A DNA stretch of 64,000 nt from Candidatus Tachikawaea gelatinosa (GCF_000828815.1 NZ_AP014521.1:94001-158000); one strand, 5' to 3'. Counted from the first letter of the stretch, positions 1 through 9,140 are shown. The notes: generated by a model not told the origin, from the sequence alone. Program-made: numbers and translations.

Positions 1-1103
1 TGATTAATTATATGGATGAAGTTATGCAATTATATCGTCAATTATTTATGACAAAAAATTTTTGTACTTTAATTGTAAACGGTACATCAAGAGCTGGTAT
101 TGAATCTATTTTTGTTTCTATAATAAAACCTGGGGATAAAGTTTTAGTTCCTATTTTTGGTCGTTTTGGTTATTTATTATGCGAAGTTGCTTATAGATGT
201 CGCGCAAAAGTTTATAGAATAGAAGTTGCTTGGGGGAAAGTTTTTAGTGCAAATAAAATTGAACACTATATTAAAAAAATTAAACCAAATTTTTTGTTTA
301 TTGTCCATGGAGATACTTCTACAACAATGTTACAACCTTTATCTGATTTAGGAAAAATTTGTAAAAAATATAGCGTTTTTTTTTATACTGATGCTACAGC
401 TACTATTGCTGGAAACTTTTTAAAAACTGATGATTGGGAATTAGATGCAGTTTCTGTAGGTATGCAAAAATGTTTAGGAGGTCCTTCTGGCAGTTCTCCT
501 ATTACTATTAATAAAAAAATGGAAGGTATCATTAATAACAGGAAATCTATAGAAGAAGGTTTACGTAATTCTTTAGATAAAATAAACAAAAAATACATAT
601 CTTCAAATTATTTTGATTTATCAATGATAATTGATTACTGGGGAGCTAAACGTTTAAATCATCATACTGAATCAACTACTGCACTATTTGCAGTTCGTGA
701 GTGCGCTAGAATTATTTTAGAAGAAGGTCTTGAAGAAAACATTAAACGTCATAAATTACACGGTGATGCCTTACTAAAAGGAATATTAGGTATGGGTTTA
801 AAAATTTTTGGTGATATAAAAAATAAAATGAATAATGTTGTTGGAATTATTATTCCAAAAAAAATAAATGGTGAACAAGTACGTTCATTAATGCTTAACG
901 ATTTTGGCATCGAAATCGGCACTTCTTTTGGTCCATTATATGGAAAAATATGGAGAATTGGAACGATGGGATATAATGCAAGAAGAGATTGTGTTTTACA
1001 AACTTTAAGTGCATTAGAATCAACGCTACATCGTTTAGGTTTTAAAATAAATCATGGTCATGCTTTACAAGAAGCATGGAATCACTATGATAAAATGAGT
1101 TAA
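1..1103 (+). CDS. hpxJ: Ureidoglycine aminotransferase (HpxJ/PucG family), 5' end outside window
   Basis: PLP-dependent class V aminotransferase that moves the amino group of (S)-ureidoglycine, the unstable product of allantoate hydrolysis, to a 2-oxo acid, giving oxalurate. The frame is open from base 1, and the residues before the first ATG (position 12) still fit the family, so the true start lies off the left edge and 363 residues are only a minimum. Counting from that ATG, D127 in YTDATA should bind the cofactor ring nitrogen and K153 in GMQKCLGGPSG is the Schiff-base lysine. The next gene starts 15 bases downstream and encodes the enzyme that makes the substrate, so the two are probably cotranscribed. 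A general alanine-glyoxylate aminotransferase is the alternative, but the lysine motif and the neighbour favour the ureide role. Confidence 0.85.
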   Translation, partial: INYMDEVMQLYRQLFMTKNFCTLIVNGTSRAGIESIFVSIIKPGDKVLVPIFGRFGYLLCEVAYRCRAKVYRIEVAWGKVFSANKIEHYIKKIKPNFLFIVHGDTSTTMLQPLSDLGKICKKYSVFFYTDATATIAGNFLKTDDWELDAVSVGMQKCLGGPSGSSPITINKKMEGIINNRKSIEEGLRNSLDKINKKYISSNYFDLSMIIDYWGAKRLNHHTESTTALFAVRECARIILEEGLEENIKRHKLHGDALLKGILGMGLKIFGDIKNKMNNVVGIIIPKKINGEQVRSLMLNDFGIEIGTSFGPLYGKIWRIGTMGYNARRDCVLQTLSALESTLHRLGFKINHGHALQEAWNHYDKMS

Positions 1104-1118
1104 AAAAAAGGACTTATA

Positions 1119-2390
1119 ATGAACAAAATTTTAATAACTTTTGATGAAGCAAAAAAAATGGCAAAAAGCGTTATGAAACGCTGTAATATTTTAGGAAAAA
1201 TTAGTGAGAATAAAAACATAATTACACGATTATATCTTTCAAAAGAACATAAACATGTAAATATCATAGTTGAAAAATGGATGCAAAAAGCTGGTATGAA
1301 AACATGGCAAGATGAGGTAGGTAATATTTGTGGTCGTTATGAAGGTAATACATTAAATTCATCTGCTATTCTTATGGCATCACATTTAGATACAGTAAAA
1401 AATGCAGGAAAATATGATGGAATATTAGGTGTATTAAGTTCAATAGAAATTGTTCATTGGTTTCATAAAAAAAATTTACGTTTTAATTTTGCCATTGAAG
1501 TAATTGGTTTTGCTGATGAAGAAGGTGTAAGGTTTGGAATACCATTTCTAGGTAGCAAAGGAATAATAGGGGAATGGATAAAAGATTGGCTGAATATAAT
1601 AGATAATAAAGGAATTTCATTAAAACGAGCAATGGAAGGTTTTGGATTAAATCCTAATTTTTTTAATAAAGCATCTCGTGCTAAAGACGATTTTATTACC
1701 TATTTAGAATTGCATATTGAACAAGGACCTTATTTATATTTGGAAAAATTACCGTTAGCTGTGGTAAAAGGAATTAATGGCATGTATCATTTAGAATGTA
1801 AATTTATAGGTGAATCTGGTCACGCTGGTACTGTTCCTATGTCTTGTAGAAAAGATGTATTTTTTGCTTTTTCTGAATGGTTGATGTTTTTAAGAAAAAA
1901 TATACAAAAAGAAAAATATAGCAAAAAAATTGTTAGTACTATCGGTAAGTTTAATTGTTTTCCTAATGTAACTAATGTTATTCCAGAAAGTATTGTTTTT
2001 TCTTTAGATCTCAGAAGTATAGATAATATAATATTAGATAATTTTTTAGAAGAAATATTAAATTATGCAAAAAAAATATCATATTTTTATAAAACAACGT
2101 TCATATATAAAAAAAAATATCATTCGTTTTCAGTATTTTTTGATGAAAAATTGCAAGAAATATTGTTGAAAACAATAAAATATTTTCAAAAACGTACTAT
2201 AGAAATATATAGTGGCGCTGGTCATGACGCAATTTCCTTTGCTAAACGTTGTCCTACTGGAATGATTTTTATTAGATGTAAAAAAGGAATTAGTCATAAT
2301 CCAAACGAATCTGTTTTAGATACAGATGTTGCATTAAGTTTACAAGTATTTATTAAATTTATTATAAATATTAATCAAAATTTTTTATAA
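1119..2390 (+). CDS. allC: Allantoate amidohydrolase (AllC/HpxK), M20 family
   Basis: Cytosolic metal-dependent hydrolase that splits allantoate into ureidoglycine, ammonia and CO2. The 423-residue protein has the two-metal M20 layout: H89-x-D91, bridging D100 in KYDG, the DEEG pair E134/E135, H199 in ELHIEQGP and a C-terminal H393 in ISHNP. These match the E. coli AllC ligands in order and spacing. GESGHAGT near 231-238 and GAGHDA near 366-371 are further family motifs. The start has an AAAAGGA Shine-Dalgarno sequence. A carbamoylase or carboxypeptidase of the same fold is possible, but the adjacent ureidoglycine aminotransferase argues for allantoate. It looks intact despite the AT drift, so it is probably under selection. 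Confidence 0.88.
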   Translation: MNKILITFDEAKKMAKSVMKRCNILGKISENKNIITRLYLSKEHKHVNIIVEKWMQKAGMKTWQDEVGNICGRYEGNTLNSSAILMASHLDTVKNAGKYDGILGVLSSIEIVHWFHKKNLRFNFAIEVIGFADEEGVRFGIPFLGSKGIIGEWIKDWLNIIDNKGISLKRAMEGFGLNPNFFNKASRAKDDFITYLELHIEQGPYLYLEKLPLAVVKGINGMYHLECKFIGESGHAGTVPMSCRKDVFFAFSEWLMFLRKNIQKEKYSKKIVSTIGKFNCFPNVTNVIPESIVFSLDLRSIDNIILDNFLEEILNYAKKISYFYKTTFIYKKKYHSFSVFFDEKLQEILLKTIKYFQKRTIEIYSGAGHDAISFAKRCPTGMIFIRCKKGISHNPNESVLDTDVALSLQVFIKFIININQNFL

Positions 2391-2416
2391 ATTACCTCAA
2401 AAAGATTACTTAGAAT

Positions 2417-2470
2417 AACAGACATAGCTTTAATTTTTATAACAAATATTAAAAATATTCTATGCCTGTT
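2417..2470. terminator. Hairpin between convergent allC and ompA
   Basis: Arms 2417-2427 (AACAGACATAG) and 2460-2470 (CTATGCCTGTT) pair over 11 positions with one mismatch, enclosing an AT-rich loop of 32 bases. It lies between the ends of two converging genes and could stop or protect transcripts from both sides. There is no clean U-tract immediately after the stem, so intrinsic termination is inferred rather than seen. Confidence 0.5.
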
Positions 2471-2532
2471 TATTTATTATGTTATTTTTTATTATGTAGT
2501 ATATGTTAATTAAATATTAAATAAATATCTTT

Positions 2533-3246
2533 TTAAGATTTATTATTAAGAGTAATTATTTTTTTTACATGATCTAATAAGTTATATACATTATTCATAG
2601 ATGATGGTTTTAATTGATCTTTTTGTTGAAATCTATAAATGAAACCAAAATTAATAAATGCAATGTGAGGACGACAACCAACTGTTTTACGATTTCCAAC
2701 TCTATTAGTCCATTGAAAGTCTAATCTCATAGCTATATTTTCTGTCCATGCATATTCAAAACCTACACTTAAAACTGGAGATGGACCCCATAGAGTATTA
2801 TGAAGTGTAATTTGATCTTTTACTACTTGATCTGAAGTAACATGCCATATAGTTGCACCAAGTCGTGTATATAAATCTAGTGTTTTTGATATTGGATGTC
2901 GTAAAATTGTTGACATTTGAAAACCATAACCTTCCCACAAAGCTGCGACAATATCTTTTCCTGTATAGTTTAAACGACCTAACCACTCACCACTCATTTC
3001 TACTCCTACATGAGGATTAGTTGTTTGTTGTCCTATAAGAAATCCTGAAGTTATTCTACTTTTTTCAAAAGGTGCATCATTTGGCACATAATTATTTCCG
3101 CGATATATAAAATGATAATATTTAGATAACCCTGATTTTGTACCAAAATACCAGGTTTCACTTTTTGGTGCAGCTTGAACAATATTAATCGCTCCAAAAA
3201 CTAATAGTGATATGACGAGAAGTTTTTGTTGAATTTTTTTTATCAT
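2533..3246 (-). CDS. ompA: OmpA beta-barrel domain only, C-terminal domain absent
   Basis: Outer-membrane protein of 237 residues against about 346 in E. coli. A signal peptide (1-25) ends in VQA before APK, the same cleavage context as E. coli OmpA. Residues 26 to about 206 follow the eight-stranded barrel: WYFGTK, the EWLGR strand, DLYTRLG, EYAWTENIAMRLDFQWTN and a final FGFIYRFQQ. A tail of about 30 residues then ends the protein; the Pro-Ala hinge and the OmpA-like peptidoglycan-binding domain are missing, and the 142 bases to allC have no room for a remnant. It can form a barrel in the outer membrane but cannot tether it to peptidoglycan through this gene. It has its own promoter and a leader hairpin. 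Confidence 0.88.
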   Translation of the reverse strand: MIKKIQQKLLVISLLVFGAINIVQAAPKSETWYFGTKSGLSKYYHFIYRGNNYVPNDAPFEKSRITSGFLIGQQTTNPHVGVEMSGEWLGRLNYTGKDIVAALWEGYGFQMSTILRHPISKTLDLYTRLGATIWHVTSDQVVKDQITLHNTLWGPSPVLSVGFEYAWTENIAMRLDFQWTNRVGNRKTVGCRPHIAFINFGFIYRFQQKDQLKPSSMNNVYNLLDHVKKIITLNNKS

Positions 3247-3275
3247 TTTTTTAAGATTCCAGTAAAAATTAGTTC

Positions 3276-3299
3276 TTTTGTGTTTTTTTCAACACAAAA
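3276..3299 (-). promoter_or_regulatory. Stem-loop in ompA 5' untranslated leader
   Basis: In the minus-strand RNA, nine-base arms at 3291-3299 and 3276-3284 (TTTTGTGTT paired with AACACAAAA) form a perfect stem with a six-base loop, about 30 bases before the ompA ATG. In E. coli the ompA leader carries stem-loops that stabilise the mRNA. The position agrees, but the function here is inferred. Confidence 0.5.
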
Positions 3300-3364
3300 A
3301 ATTTTATTGGTGTATGTATTAATTTTTTATATTTTATAAAATCATATATACTTAACATTTAAAA

Positions 3365-3393
3365 ATTATATCGATTTTTTTTTATACAAACAA
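3365..3393 (-). promoter_or_regulatory. Sigma-70 promoter for ompA
   Basis: On the minus strand a -35 TTGTTT (3388-3393) is separated by 17 bases from a perfect -10 TATAAT (3365-3370). The predicted start is near 3358, giving a leader of about 110 bases that contains the stem-loop at 3276-3299. It lies just past the end of hspQ, so ompA can be transcribed separately from hspQ. Confidence 0.6.
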
Positions 3394-3406
3394 TTATTAA
3401 AAAAAT

Positions 3407-3724
3407 TTAATGATGATTTTTTTTTTGAAGCTTTAACAATATAAAAGTAGATAGTTTATCTATAGATGATTGTTTAGAATTACCAATAAAATTTTCTGTC
3501 GCTAGCTGTTTTTCTGATATATATATATGCATTGGATCTCCATCTTCATCTTGTACAATTAAATGATACCATGGGTAATTGAAATTTTTTTTTTCTTTCT
3601 CTTTTATATTTTGTATTGTAAGATGAGAAATAGAACATTTAATATCGATATCGATAATAACTCCTAATATCCCTAAATTTTTATGTCTAACTTGTTGTCC
3701 AATATTAAACTTACTAGCAATCAT
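3407..3724 (-). CDS. hspQ: Heat shock protein HspQ (YccV)
   Basis: Small cytosolic protein of 105 residues, the family's usual length. In E. coli HspQ is a heat-shock protein that stimulates Lon and promotes breakdown of some denatured proteins. The N-terminus FNIGQQVRHKNLGILGVIIDID and the central PWYHLIVQDEDGDP are the family signatures. The start is fixed by a TTGGAG Shine-Dalgarno sequence seven bases before the ATG. It lies 83 bases after trhO on the same strand. In E. coli ompA, hspQ and the trhO/lpxL pair all map near 22-24 min, so this is a compacted ancestral segment. No heat-shock promoter was recognised. Confidence 0.88.
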   Translation of the reverse strand: MIASKFNIGQQVRHKNLGILGVIIDIDIKCSISHLTIQNIKEKEKKNFNYPWYHLIVQDEDGDPMHIYISEKQLATENFIGNSKQSSIDKLSTFILLKLQKKNHH

Positions 3725-3807
3725 CTATATGCTCCAAAAAAACTTTTTAAAATAGTGATTGACAATATTATTATAAATAAACACTTTATTTTTTTGTATA
3801 ATTTATT

Positions 3808-4755
3808 TTAATGTTTATTTTCTTTATATGAATATTTAGTAATACATTCTTTACTACAACATCCTTGATATTTTTTAAAACAAGATTTACATTGAATAAA
3901 AAGTTTATGACAAATATTATTTAAACAGTTAATATGTTTATCGCATAGTTTACCACATTGATGACAAAAAGAAATAATATCATCAGAAACATGTTCTTGC
4001 ATACGTTCATCAAAAACAAAATTTTTGCCTTTAAAATATATTGGTAATCCATGTTTTTTTGCATCTCTAACATATTGAATAATTCCACCTTGTACTTGAT
4101 AAACATTTTCGAAGTTGTGATGTTTCATCCAAGCACTAGCTTTTTCACATCGAATTCCTCCTGTACAATATATTACAATTTTTTTGTGTTTTTGATTTTT
4201 AAAAGTTGTAATAATTGAAAGTAGTTGATCTCTAAAAGTATTATATGGCATAACAATCGCACGATTAAAATGGCCAATTTCATATTCATATTGATTACGT
4301 ATATCAATGAAAATAACTGATGGATCATTTAACATATAATTTGTTTCTTCAGCATTTAAAGAAGTTCCTACATCATAAATATTAAATTTTTCATTGATAC
4401 CATCAGCAACAAGTGAATTTTTTAATTTAATACGTAAAACCCAAAATGATTTTCCGTTATCTTGTAAGGCCTTATTGATTCTAACGTCTTTTAAAGATTT
4501 ATCTAGTTTTTCTATGATATTTATCATATTTTTATAATATTTTTTTGGAACACTAACTTGTGCGTTTATTCCTTCTTTAGCAATATAAATTCTTCCAAAT
4601 ATTTTTAGTTTATATAGTTCTTGATAAAGCATATCTCTAAAATTTTTTGGATATTTAACTGTAAAGTATTTATAAAAAGATATTGTGATACGTTTAGTCT
4701 CTGATTTTAACATATCAATTTTTAACATTTTATTAGAAATAGAGTTATATAACAT
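3808..4755 (-). CDS. trhO: tRNA uridine(34) hydroxylase TrhO (rhodanese-like, YceA)
   Basis: Oxygen-dependent enzyme that hydroxylates wobble uridine 34 in some tRNAs, the first step to the 5-oxyacetyluridine group. Of 315 residues, about 1-115 form the UPF0176 N-terminal domain (FGRIYIAKEGINAQVS), about 125-230 the rhodanese domain with active-site C197 in YCTGGIRCEKA, and 264-304 a cysteine-rich tail. E. coli TrhO is about 350 residues; the missing part is the variable C-terminus after the cysteines, so function is probably kept. It is divergent from lpxL as in E. coli, with 282 AT-rich bases between them. Confidence 0.88.
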   Translation of the reverse strand: MLYNSISNKMLKIDMLKSETKRITISFYKYFTVKYPKNFRDMLYQELYKLKIFGRIYIAKEGINAQVSVPKKYYKNMINIIEKLDKSLKDVRINKALQDNGKSFWVLRIKLKNSLVADGINEKFNIYDVGTSLNAEETNYMLNDPSVIFIDIRNQYEYEIGHFNRAIVMPYNTFRDQLLSIITTFKNQKHKKIVIYCTGGIRCEKASAWMKHHNFENVYQVQGGIIQYVRDAKKHGLPIYFKGKNFVFDERMQEHVSDDIISFCHQCGKLCDKHINCLNNICHKLFIQCKSCFKKYQGCCSKECITKYSYKENKH

Positions 4756-5037
4756 TAAATCTTTCCTTGAATAAAATTGTTTTTAATTTTATTTTTATGC
4801 ATTATAATAATAAAATTATAAATATAAATGATATTTCTTTAAAAGATCATACAATAACATAATATATCTTCTAAAATTTCTTTAAAGATGTAAATTAATA
4901 GTTAATATAACATCACTAAAAAACAATACAGAAAGCATTTTTTATATATTTTATATATAAATTTTTAATCATTTAATAGAAAAAAATAGTTTTTTATAAA
5001 TTATAAATTATATATCTCTTATTAGAGAAAAAATAAT

Positions 5038-5970
5038 ATGAAAAATACCCCAAAGTTTAAATATTATTTTTTACATCCAAAATATTGGGTATTATGGTTA
5101 ATCATTATTTTTTTTTACTTATTAGTTCTATTTCCGTATTCATTTTTATATTTTTTTGGTAAGAAAATAGGTCGTATTGCTATATACTTTATGAGAGAAC
5201 GTGTATCAATTGTACGTAAAAACTTAGAGCTTTGTTTTCCTACTCTGTCAATGAAAGAACGAGAAAATATGCTTATAAAAAATTTTGAGTCTGTAGGTTT
5301 AGGATGTATTGAAACAAGTATTGCTTGGTTTTGGCCTGATTGGCGAATTCGAAAATATTTTAAAATTTTTGGATATGAACATATTAAAAAAGCACTAAAA
5401 AAGAAAGGAATTTTAATTATTGGTATACATTTTTTAAATCTTGAATTAGGTGCACGTTGTTTTAGCTTAAAAAAAAAAGGTATAGGTGTTTATAGACCAA
5501 ATGATAACCCATTGATAGACTGGATACAGTATTGGGGGCGACTTAGATCTAGTAAAAAAATGTTAGATCGTAAAAATTTAAAGGGTATGATAAAATCTTT
5601 AAGAGATGGTGAAATATTATGGTATGCAGCGGATCAAGATTATGGTATAAAGAGTAGTGTTTTTGTGCCTTTTTTTAAAATAAAAAAAACAGCTACAACG
5701 GCAGGAACTTATAGTTTAATAAAGTTATCTAAACCTGCTGTTATTCCTTTTCTTCCTAAGAGATTGTCTGATGGAAGCGGTTACGAATTGATTTTTATGC
5801 CAGACATAAGTAATAAAATTTCTATCGAAAATAAAATTGATATTGTAACTTACATTAATAAAATAATAGAAAAAACTATATTATTAGCTCCAGAACAGTA
5901 CATGTGGTTACATCGCCGTTTTAAAACTCGTCCTAAAAATGAACAATCTATATATAACTATACAATATAA
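5038..5970 (+). CDS. lpxL: Lipid A lauroyl acyltransferase LpxL (HtrB)
   Basis: Inner-membrane enzyme that adds a secondary lauroyl chain to Kdo2-lipid IVA. The 310 residues match the E. coli protein (306). A hydrophobic anchor spans about 17-40, the catalytic HX4E motif is H131-E136 (HFLNLE), and the GVYRPNDNPLID, RSSKKMLDRK and APEQYMWLHRRFKTRP blocks are intact. With LpxA, LpxB, LpxD and FabZ elsewhere in the window it shows that lipid A synthesis is kept, unlike symbionts that have lost lipopolysaccharide. A short inverted repeat (TCTCT-TATT-AGAGA) lies just before the start and overlaps its weak Shine-Dalgarno region. Confidence 0.92.
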   Translation: MKNTPKFKYYFLHPKYWVLWLIIIFFYLLVLFPYSFLYFFGKKIGRIAIYFMRERVSIVRKNLELCFPTLSMKERENMLIKNFESVGLGCIETSIAWFWPDWRIRKYFKIFGYEHIKKALKKKGILIIGIHFLNLELGARCFSLKKKGIGVYRPNDNPLIDWIQYWGRLRSSKKMLDRKNLKGMIKSLRDGEILWYAADQDYGIKSSVFVPFFKIKKTATTAGTYSLIKLSKPAVIPFLPKRLSDGSGYELIFMPDISNKISIENKIDIVTYINKIIEKTILLAPEQYMWLHRRFKTRPKNEQSIYNYTI

Positions 5971-6131
5971 AAAACATAAAAAAACACTCATAAATTTATT
6001 TTATAAACTGAAAAATATCATTTACAATTAATATTCATCTCAAATAATTAATAATCTAAGTTTATAGAAAATATAAGAATTTATTTATAAATAATGAATA
6101 CAAGAAAAACTATGGAAAAACAATAATCAAA

Positions 6132-6611
6132 ATGATAGAAAAAATGATATATGCATCAAGATGGTTACTATTTCCTGTATATATGGGACTTTCTTTTGGA
6201 TTTACTTTTTTAACATTAAAGTTTTTTCATGAAGTTATAAAAGTAATACCAAATATATTTCAAATATCAGAATCCGGACTTATTCTAACAGTTTTATCTT
6301 TAATAGATATTTCTCTTGTAGGTGGTTTATTAGTAATGGTAATGTTTTCTGGTTATGAAAATTTTATCTTAAAAATGAGCAGTGGCGACAATAAAAAAAG
6401 ATTAAGTTGGATGGGGAAAATGGATATTAGTTCGATTAAAAACAAAGTATCTTCTTCAATAGTGGCTATTTCTTCTGTTCACCTTTTACGTTTATTTATG
6501 GAATCAGATAAAACGCCTGATAATAAAATGATGTGTTGTGTTGTTATACATTTAACTTTTGTTATATCAGCGTTTGGTATGGGATATATAGATAAGATGA
6601 ATAAAAAATAA
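6132..6611 (+). CDS. yqhA: YqhA, UPF0114 family inner-membrane protein
   Basis: Protein of 159 residues with about four hydrophobic segments (roughly 10-32, 48-74, 104-122 and 135-153). It matches E. coli YqhA throughout: YASRWLL at the N-terminus, [20 protein letters not shown]-like WMGKMD, and [18 protein letters not shown]. The biochemical function of this family is not established, so none is assigned. It stands alone between lpxL and the end of the ribosomal cluster, convergent with rplQ. Its retention in such a reduced genome suggests a useful membrane role. Confidence 0.85.
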   Translation: MIEKMIYASRWLLFPVYMGLSFGFTFLTLKFFHEVIKVIPNIFQISESGLILTVLSLIDISLVGGLLVMVMFSGYENFILKMSSGDNKKRLSWMGKMDISSIKNKVSSSIVAISSVHLLRLFMESDKTPDNKMMCCVVIHLTFVISAFGMGYIDKMNKK

Positions 6612-6626
6612 TAACTTTTTTTATTG

Positions 6627-6665
6627 TATCATTCTTTATCCTTATACATCGGATAAAGAACGATA
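6627..6665. terminator. Strong hairpin between convergent yqhA and rplQ
   Basis: A perfect ten-base stem (TTCTTTATCC at 6632-6641 with GGATAAAGAA at 6651-6660) is extended by four more pairs beyond one A/C mismatch, with a nine-base loop. It sits exactly between the two stop codons. Neither strand has a U-tract right after the stem, so it may protect 3' ends or act with Rho rather than be a classical intrinsic terminator. Confidence 0.6.
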
Positions 6666-6670
6666 AAAAA

Positions 6671-7048
6671 TTAACTTTTCTTTTTTTCTCTTAAACGATC
6701 AACTAGTTCAATATATGCCATTGATGCGTTATCTCCTTTTCTAAAATTACATTTTAAAATTCGAGTATAACCACCTGCACGTTCTAAAAATCTAGGTCCT
6801 AATTCATTAAATAACTTAGATACTACTTGTCTATTTTTTGTTTTAGAAAAAACTAAACGGCGATTAGATAAATTATCTTTTTTTGCACAAGTAATTAGCG
6901 GTTCAGCTATTTTTCTTAATTCTTTAGCTTTTTGTAAAGTCGTTTTTATCATTTCATGATGTAATAACGAACAAGTCATATTACGAAACATAGCATATCT
7001 ATGGCTACTATTACGATTAAATTTACGACCATTTTTACGATGACGCAT
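6671..7048 (-). CDS. rplQ: 50S ribosomal protein bL17
   Basis: Large-subunit protein at the end of the alpha operon. The start at 7048 gives 125 residues beginning [17 protein letters not shown], the conserved bL17 N-terminus; an upstream in-frame start would add 18 unrelated residues overlapping rpo[20 protein letters not shown] and the C-terminal GGYTRILK block are intact. It begins 19 bases after rpoA and is the last gene of the 28-gene cluster, followed by the hairpin at 6627-6665. Confidence 0.96.
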   Translation of the reverse strand: MRHRKNGRKFNRNSSHRYAMFRNMTCSLLHHEMIKTTLQKAKELRKIAEPLITCAKKDNLSNRRLVFSKTKNRQVVSKLFNELGPRFLERAGGYTRILKCNFRKGDNASMAYIELVDRLREKKKS

Positions 7049-7067
7049 TATGTAATTTCTCCAAATT

Positions 7068-8051
7068 TTAATCTTCCATGTTACCTGGTGGCCAATTTTC
7101 AAGTCTCATACCTAAAAATAGTCCTCGAGCAGCCAAAACATCTTTTATTTCAGTAAGAGATTTCTTTCCTAAATTTGGTGTTTTAAGTAATTCTACTTCA
7201 GTACGTTGTACTAAATCTCCAATGTAATGAATTGCCTCTGCTTTAAGACAATTAGCAGAACGTACTGTCAATTCTAAATCATCAACAGGACATAATAAAA
7301 TTGGATCAAATTCTGGTTTTTCTTCTTTTACTTCTGGCTGATGAACATCACGTAAATCAACAAATGCTTCCAATTGCTCTGAAAGTACAGTAGCAGCGCA
7401 ACGAATAGCTTCTTCAGGATCTATTGTACCATTCGTTTCCATGTCAATAATGAGTTTATCTAAATCAGTACGTTGTTCTACACGAGCAGCTTCAACATTA
7501 TAAGCAATACGATCAACAGGACTATAACAAGCATCTAATAGTAATCTACCAACTGGTCGATCTTCTTCAGATCTTGCATTCATAGAGGCAGGAACATAAC
7601 CTCGTCCTTTTTGAACTTTTATACGCATACTAATTGATGCATTATCTTTTGTTAAATGACAAATAATTTGTTCAGGTTGAACTATTTCAACATCACTATG
7701 ATAAACTATATCTGCTGCAGTAACAGGACCAATGCCTTTTTTTTCTAAAGTTAAAATTGCTTCATCTTTTTCTTTTATTTTAATTGCTAATTTTTTTAAA
7801 TTTAATAAAATTTCTAAAACATCTTCTTGAACTCCTTCTTTAGTACTATACTCATGTAGTACTTCTTTAATTTCAACTTCTGTTACCGCAGAACCTGGCA
7901 TAGAAGAAAGTAAAATTCTACGTAAAGCATTACCAAGAGTATGCCCAAAACCTCGTTCTAGTGGTTCTAATGTTACTTTTGCATGCGTTGCACTGATTTG
8001 TTCTATATTAACTAATCGTGGTTTTAAAAAGTCTTTTGTAGAACTATACAT
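7068..8051 (-). CDS. rpoA: RNA polymerase alpha subunit
   Basis: Alpha subunit (327 residues; E. coli 329) that dimerises to nucleate core polymerase. The N-terminal domain (about 1-235) keeps [20 protein letters not shown]; after an acidic linker, the C-terminal domain (about 250-327) keeps [10 protein letters not shown] (263-272), including the arginine that contacts UP-element DNA, and ends in MRLENWPPG. An intact C-terminal domain means activator and UP-element contacts remain possible despite the reduced regulator set expected in such a genome. Located between rpsD and rplQ as in the E. coli alpha operon. Confidence 0.97.
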   Translation of the reverse strand: MYSSTKDFLKPRLVNIEQISATHAKVTLEPLERGFGHTLGNALRRILLSSMPGSAVTEVEIKEVLHEYSTKEGVQEDVLEILLNLKKLAIKIKEKDEAILTLEKKGIGPVTAADIVYHSDVEIVQPEQIICHLTKDNASISMRIKVQKGRGYVPASMNARSEEDRPVGRLLLDACYSPVDRIAYNVEAARVEQRTDLDKLIIDMETNGTIDPEEAIRCAATVLSEQLEAFVDLRDVHQPEVKEEKPEFDPILLCPVDDLELTVRSANCLKAEAIHYIGDLVQRTEVELLKTPNLGKKSLTEIKDVLAARGLFLGMRLENWPPGNMED

Positions 8052-8075
8052 ATTTTCTCCATTTTGAGATAAGGA

Positions 8076-8696
8076 TTATCTAGAATAGAGTTCAATAATT
8101 AGATGTTCATTAATATCCATTGATAAATCTGCCCTATCTGGAATACGTTTAAATATACCTTGCATTTTATCTGTATTAACTTCAATCCAGTTAGGTTTCT
8201 CACGCTGATCAGAAATTTCTATAGCGGCTTTTACACGAGATTGTTGTTTAGATTTTTCACTTATTGCAATTACATCGTTAGGATAAGTTTGATATGAAGC
8301 AATGTCAACAATGTTATTATTAACAGTAATTGATTTATGATTTACTAATTGTCGTGCCTCAGCCCTTGTACTGCCAAAACCCATCCGATAAACTATATTA
8401 TCTAATCTGCTTTCTAAAAGTTTTAATAGGTTTTCACCTGTGTTACCTTTTATTTGAGATGCTTTTTTATAATAATTACGAAATTGTTTTTCTAATATTC
8501 CATAAATACGACGTACTTTTTGCTTTTCACGTAGTTGAATACCATAATCAGACAAACGTGGTTTTCTTAAACCATGTTGTCCAGGCATTTGTTCAATTTT
8601 ACATTTTGTATCAATCGCGCGAACTCCAGATTTTAAAAACAAGTCAGTGCCCTCACGACGGCTTATTTTTAACTTTGGCCCTAAATATTTTGCCAT
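8076..8696 (-). CDS. rpsD: 30S ribosomal protein uS4
   Basis: Primary 16S-binding protein of 206 residues, the E. coli length. The start at 8696 gives [16 protein letters not shown]; a longer open frame reaching into rpsK has unrelated N-terminal sequence and is rejected. The S4 RNA-binding region [22 protein letters not shown] is complete. In E. coli S4 represses the alpha operon by binding the rpsM leader, and here 138 bases of leader remain upstream of rpsM. A TTGGAG Shine-Dalgarno sequence precedes the start. Confidence 0.97.
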   Translation of the reverse strand: MAKYLGPKLKISRREGTDLFLKSGVRAIDTKCKIEQMPGQHGLRKPRLSDYGIQLREKQKVRRIYGILEKQFRNYYKKASQIKGNTGENLLKLLESRLDNIVYRMGFGSTRAEARQLVNHKSITVNNNIVDIASYQTYPNDVIAISEKSKQQSRVKAAIEISDQREKPNWIEVNTDKMQGIFKRIPDRADLSMDINEHLIIELYSR

Positions 8697-8724
8697 TTTT
8701 TTCTCCAATATTATATTTGATATA

Positions 8725-9114
8725 TTATACGCGTCTTTTTTTCGGGGGGCGACAACCATTGTGAGGGATAGGAGTAACATCTGTGATGTTAGTAATACGG
8801 AATCCTGCAGAATTTAAAGCACGTATAGTAGACTCCCGACCAGGACCTGGACCCTTTACCATCACTTCCAAATTTTTAATACCATAATCTTTCACTGATT
8901 CTGCACAACGTTCTGCAGCAACTTGTGCTGCAAATGGGGTCGATTTTCGAGACCCTCTAAATCCTGAACCTCCAGCTGTCGCCCAACTAAGAACATTTCC
9001 TTGTCGATCAGTAATAGTTACAATAGTATTGTTAAAAGAAGCATGAATGTGAGCTACTCCATCTGCAACTTGTTTTTTTATACGTTTATTTGTTCGAATG
9101 GTTTTTTTTGCCAT
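8725..9114 (-). CDS. rpsK: 30S ribosomal protein uS11
   Basis: Platform protein of 129 residues, the E. coli length. [48 protein letters not shown] and the basic C-terminus CRPPKKRRV are all present. It lies between rpsM and rpsD in the alpha operon, 26 bases after rpsM. It is highly conserved with no sign of decay. Confidence 0.97.
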   Translation of the reverse strand: MAKKTIRTNKRIKKQVADGVAHIHASFNNTIVTITDRQGNVLSWATAGGSGFRGSRKSTPFAAQVAAERCAESVKDYGIKNLEVMVKGPGPGRESTIRALNSAGFRITNITDVTPIPHNGCRPPKKRRV

Positions 9115-9140
9115 TATTCATTTACTCATTTTTAAATAAA

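Noticed and set aside
2533-3246. Palmitoyltransferase PagP as the identity of the outer-membrane barrel gene
   Set aside because: The signal-peptide junction, WYFG strand, EWLGR, DLYTRLG and final YRF segments follow OmpA; the PagP active-site pattern is not present.
8330-8764. Open frame of 144 codons on the plus strand over rpsD
   Set aside because: It is antisense to the strongly conserved rpsD and resembles no family; a composition effect.
8697-8780. N-terminal extension of rpsD overlapping rpsK
   Set aside because: The [10 protein letters not shown] start at 8696 has a Shine-Dalgarno sequence and matches the family length; the extension does not align.
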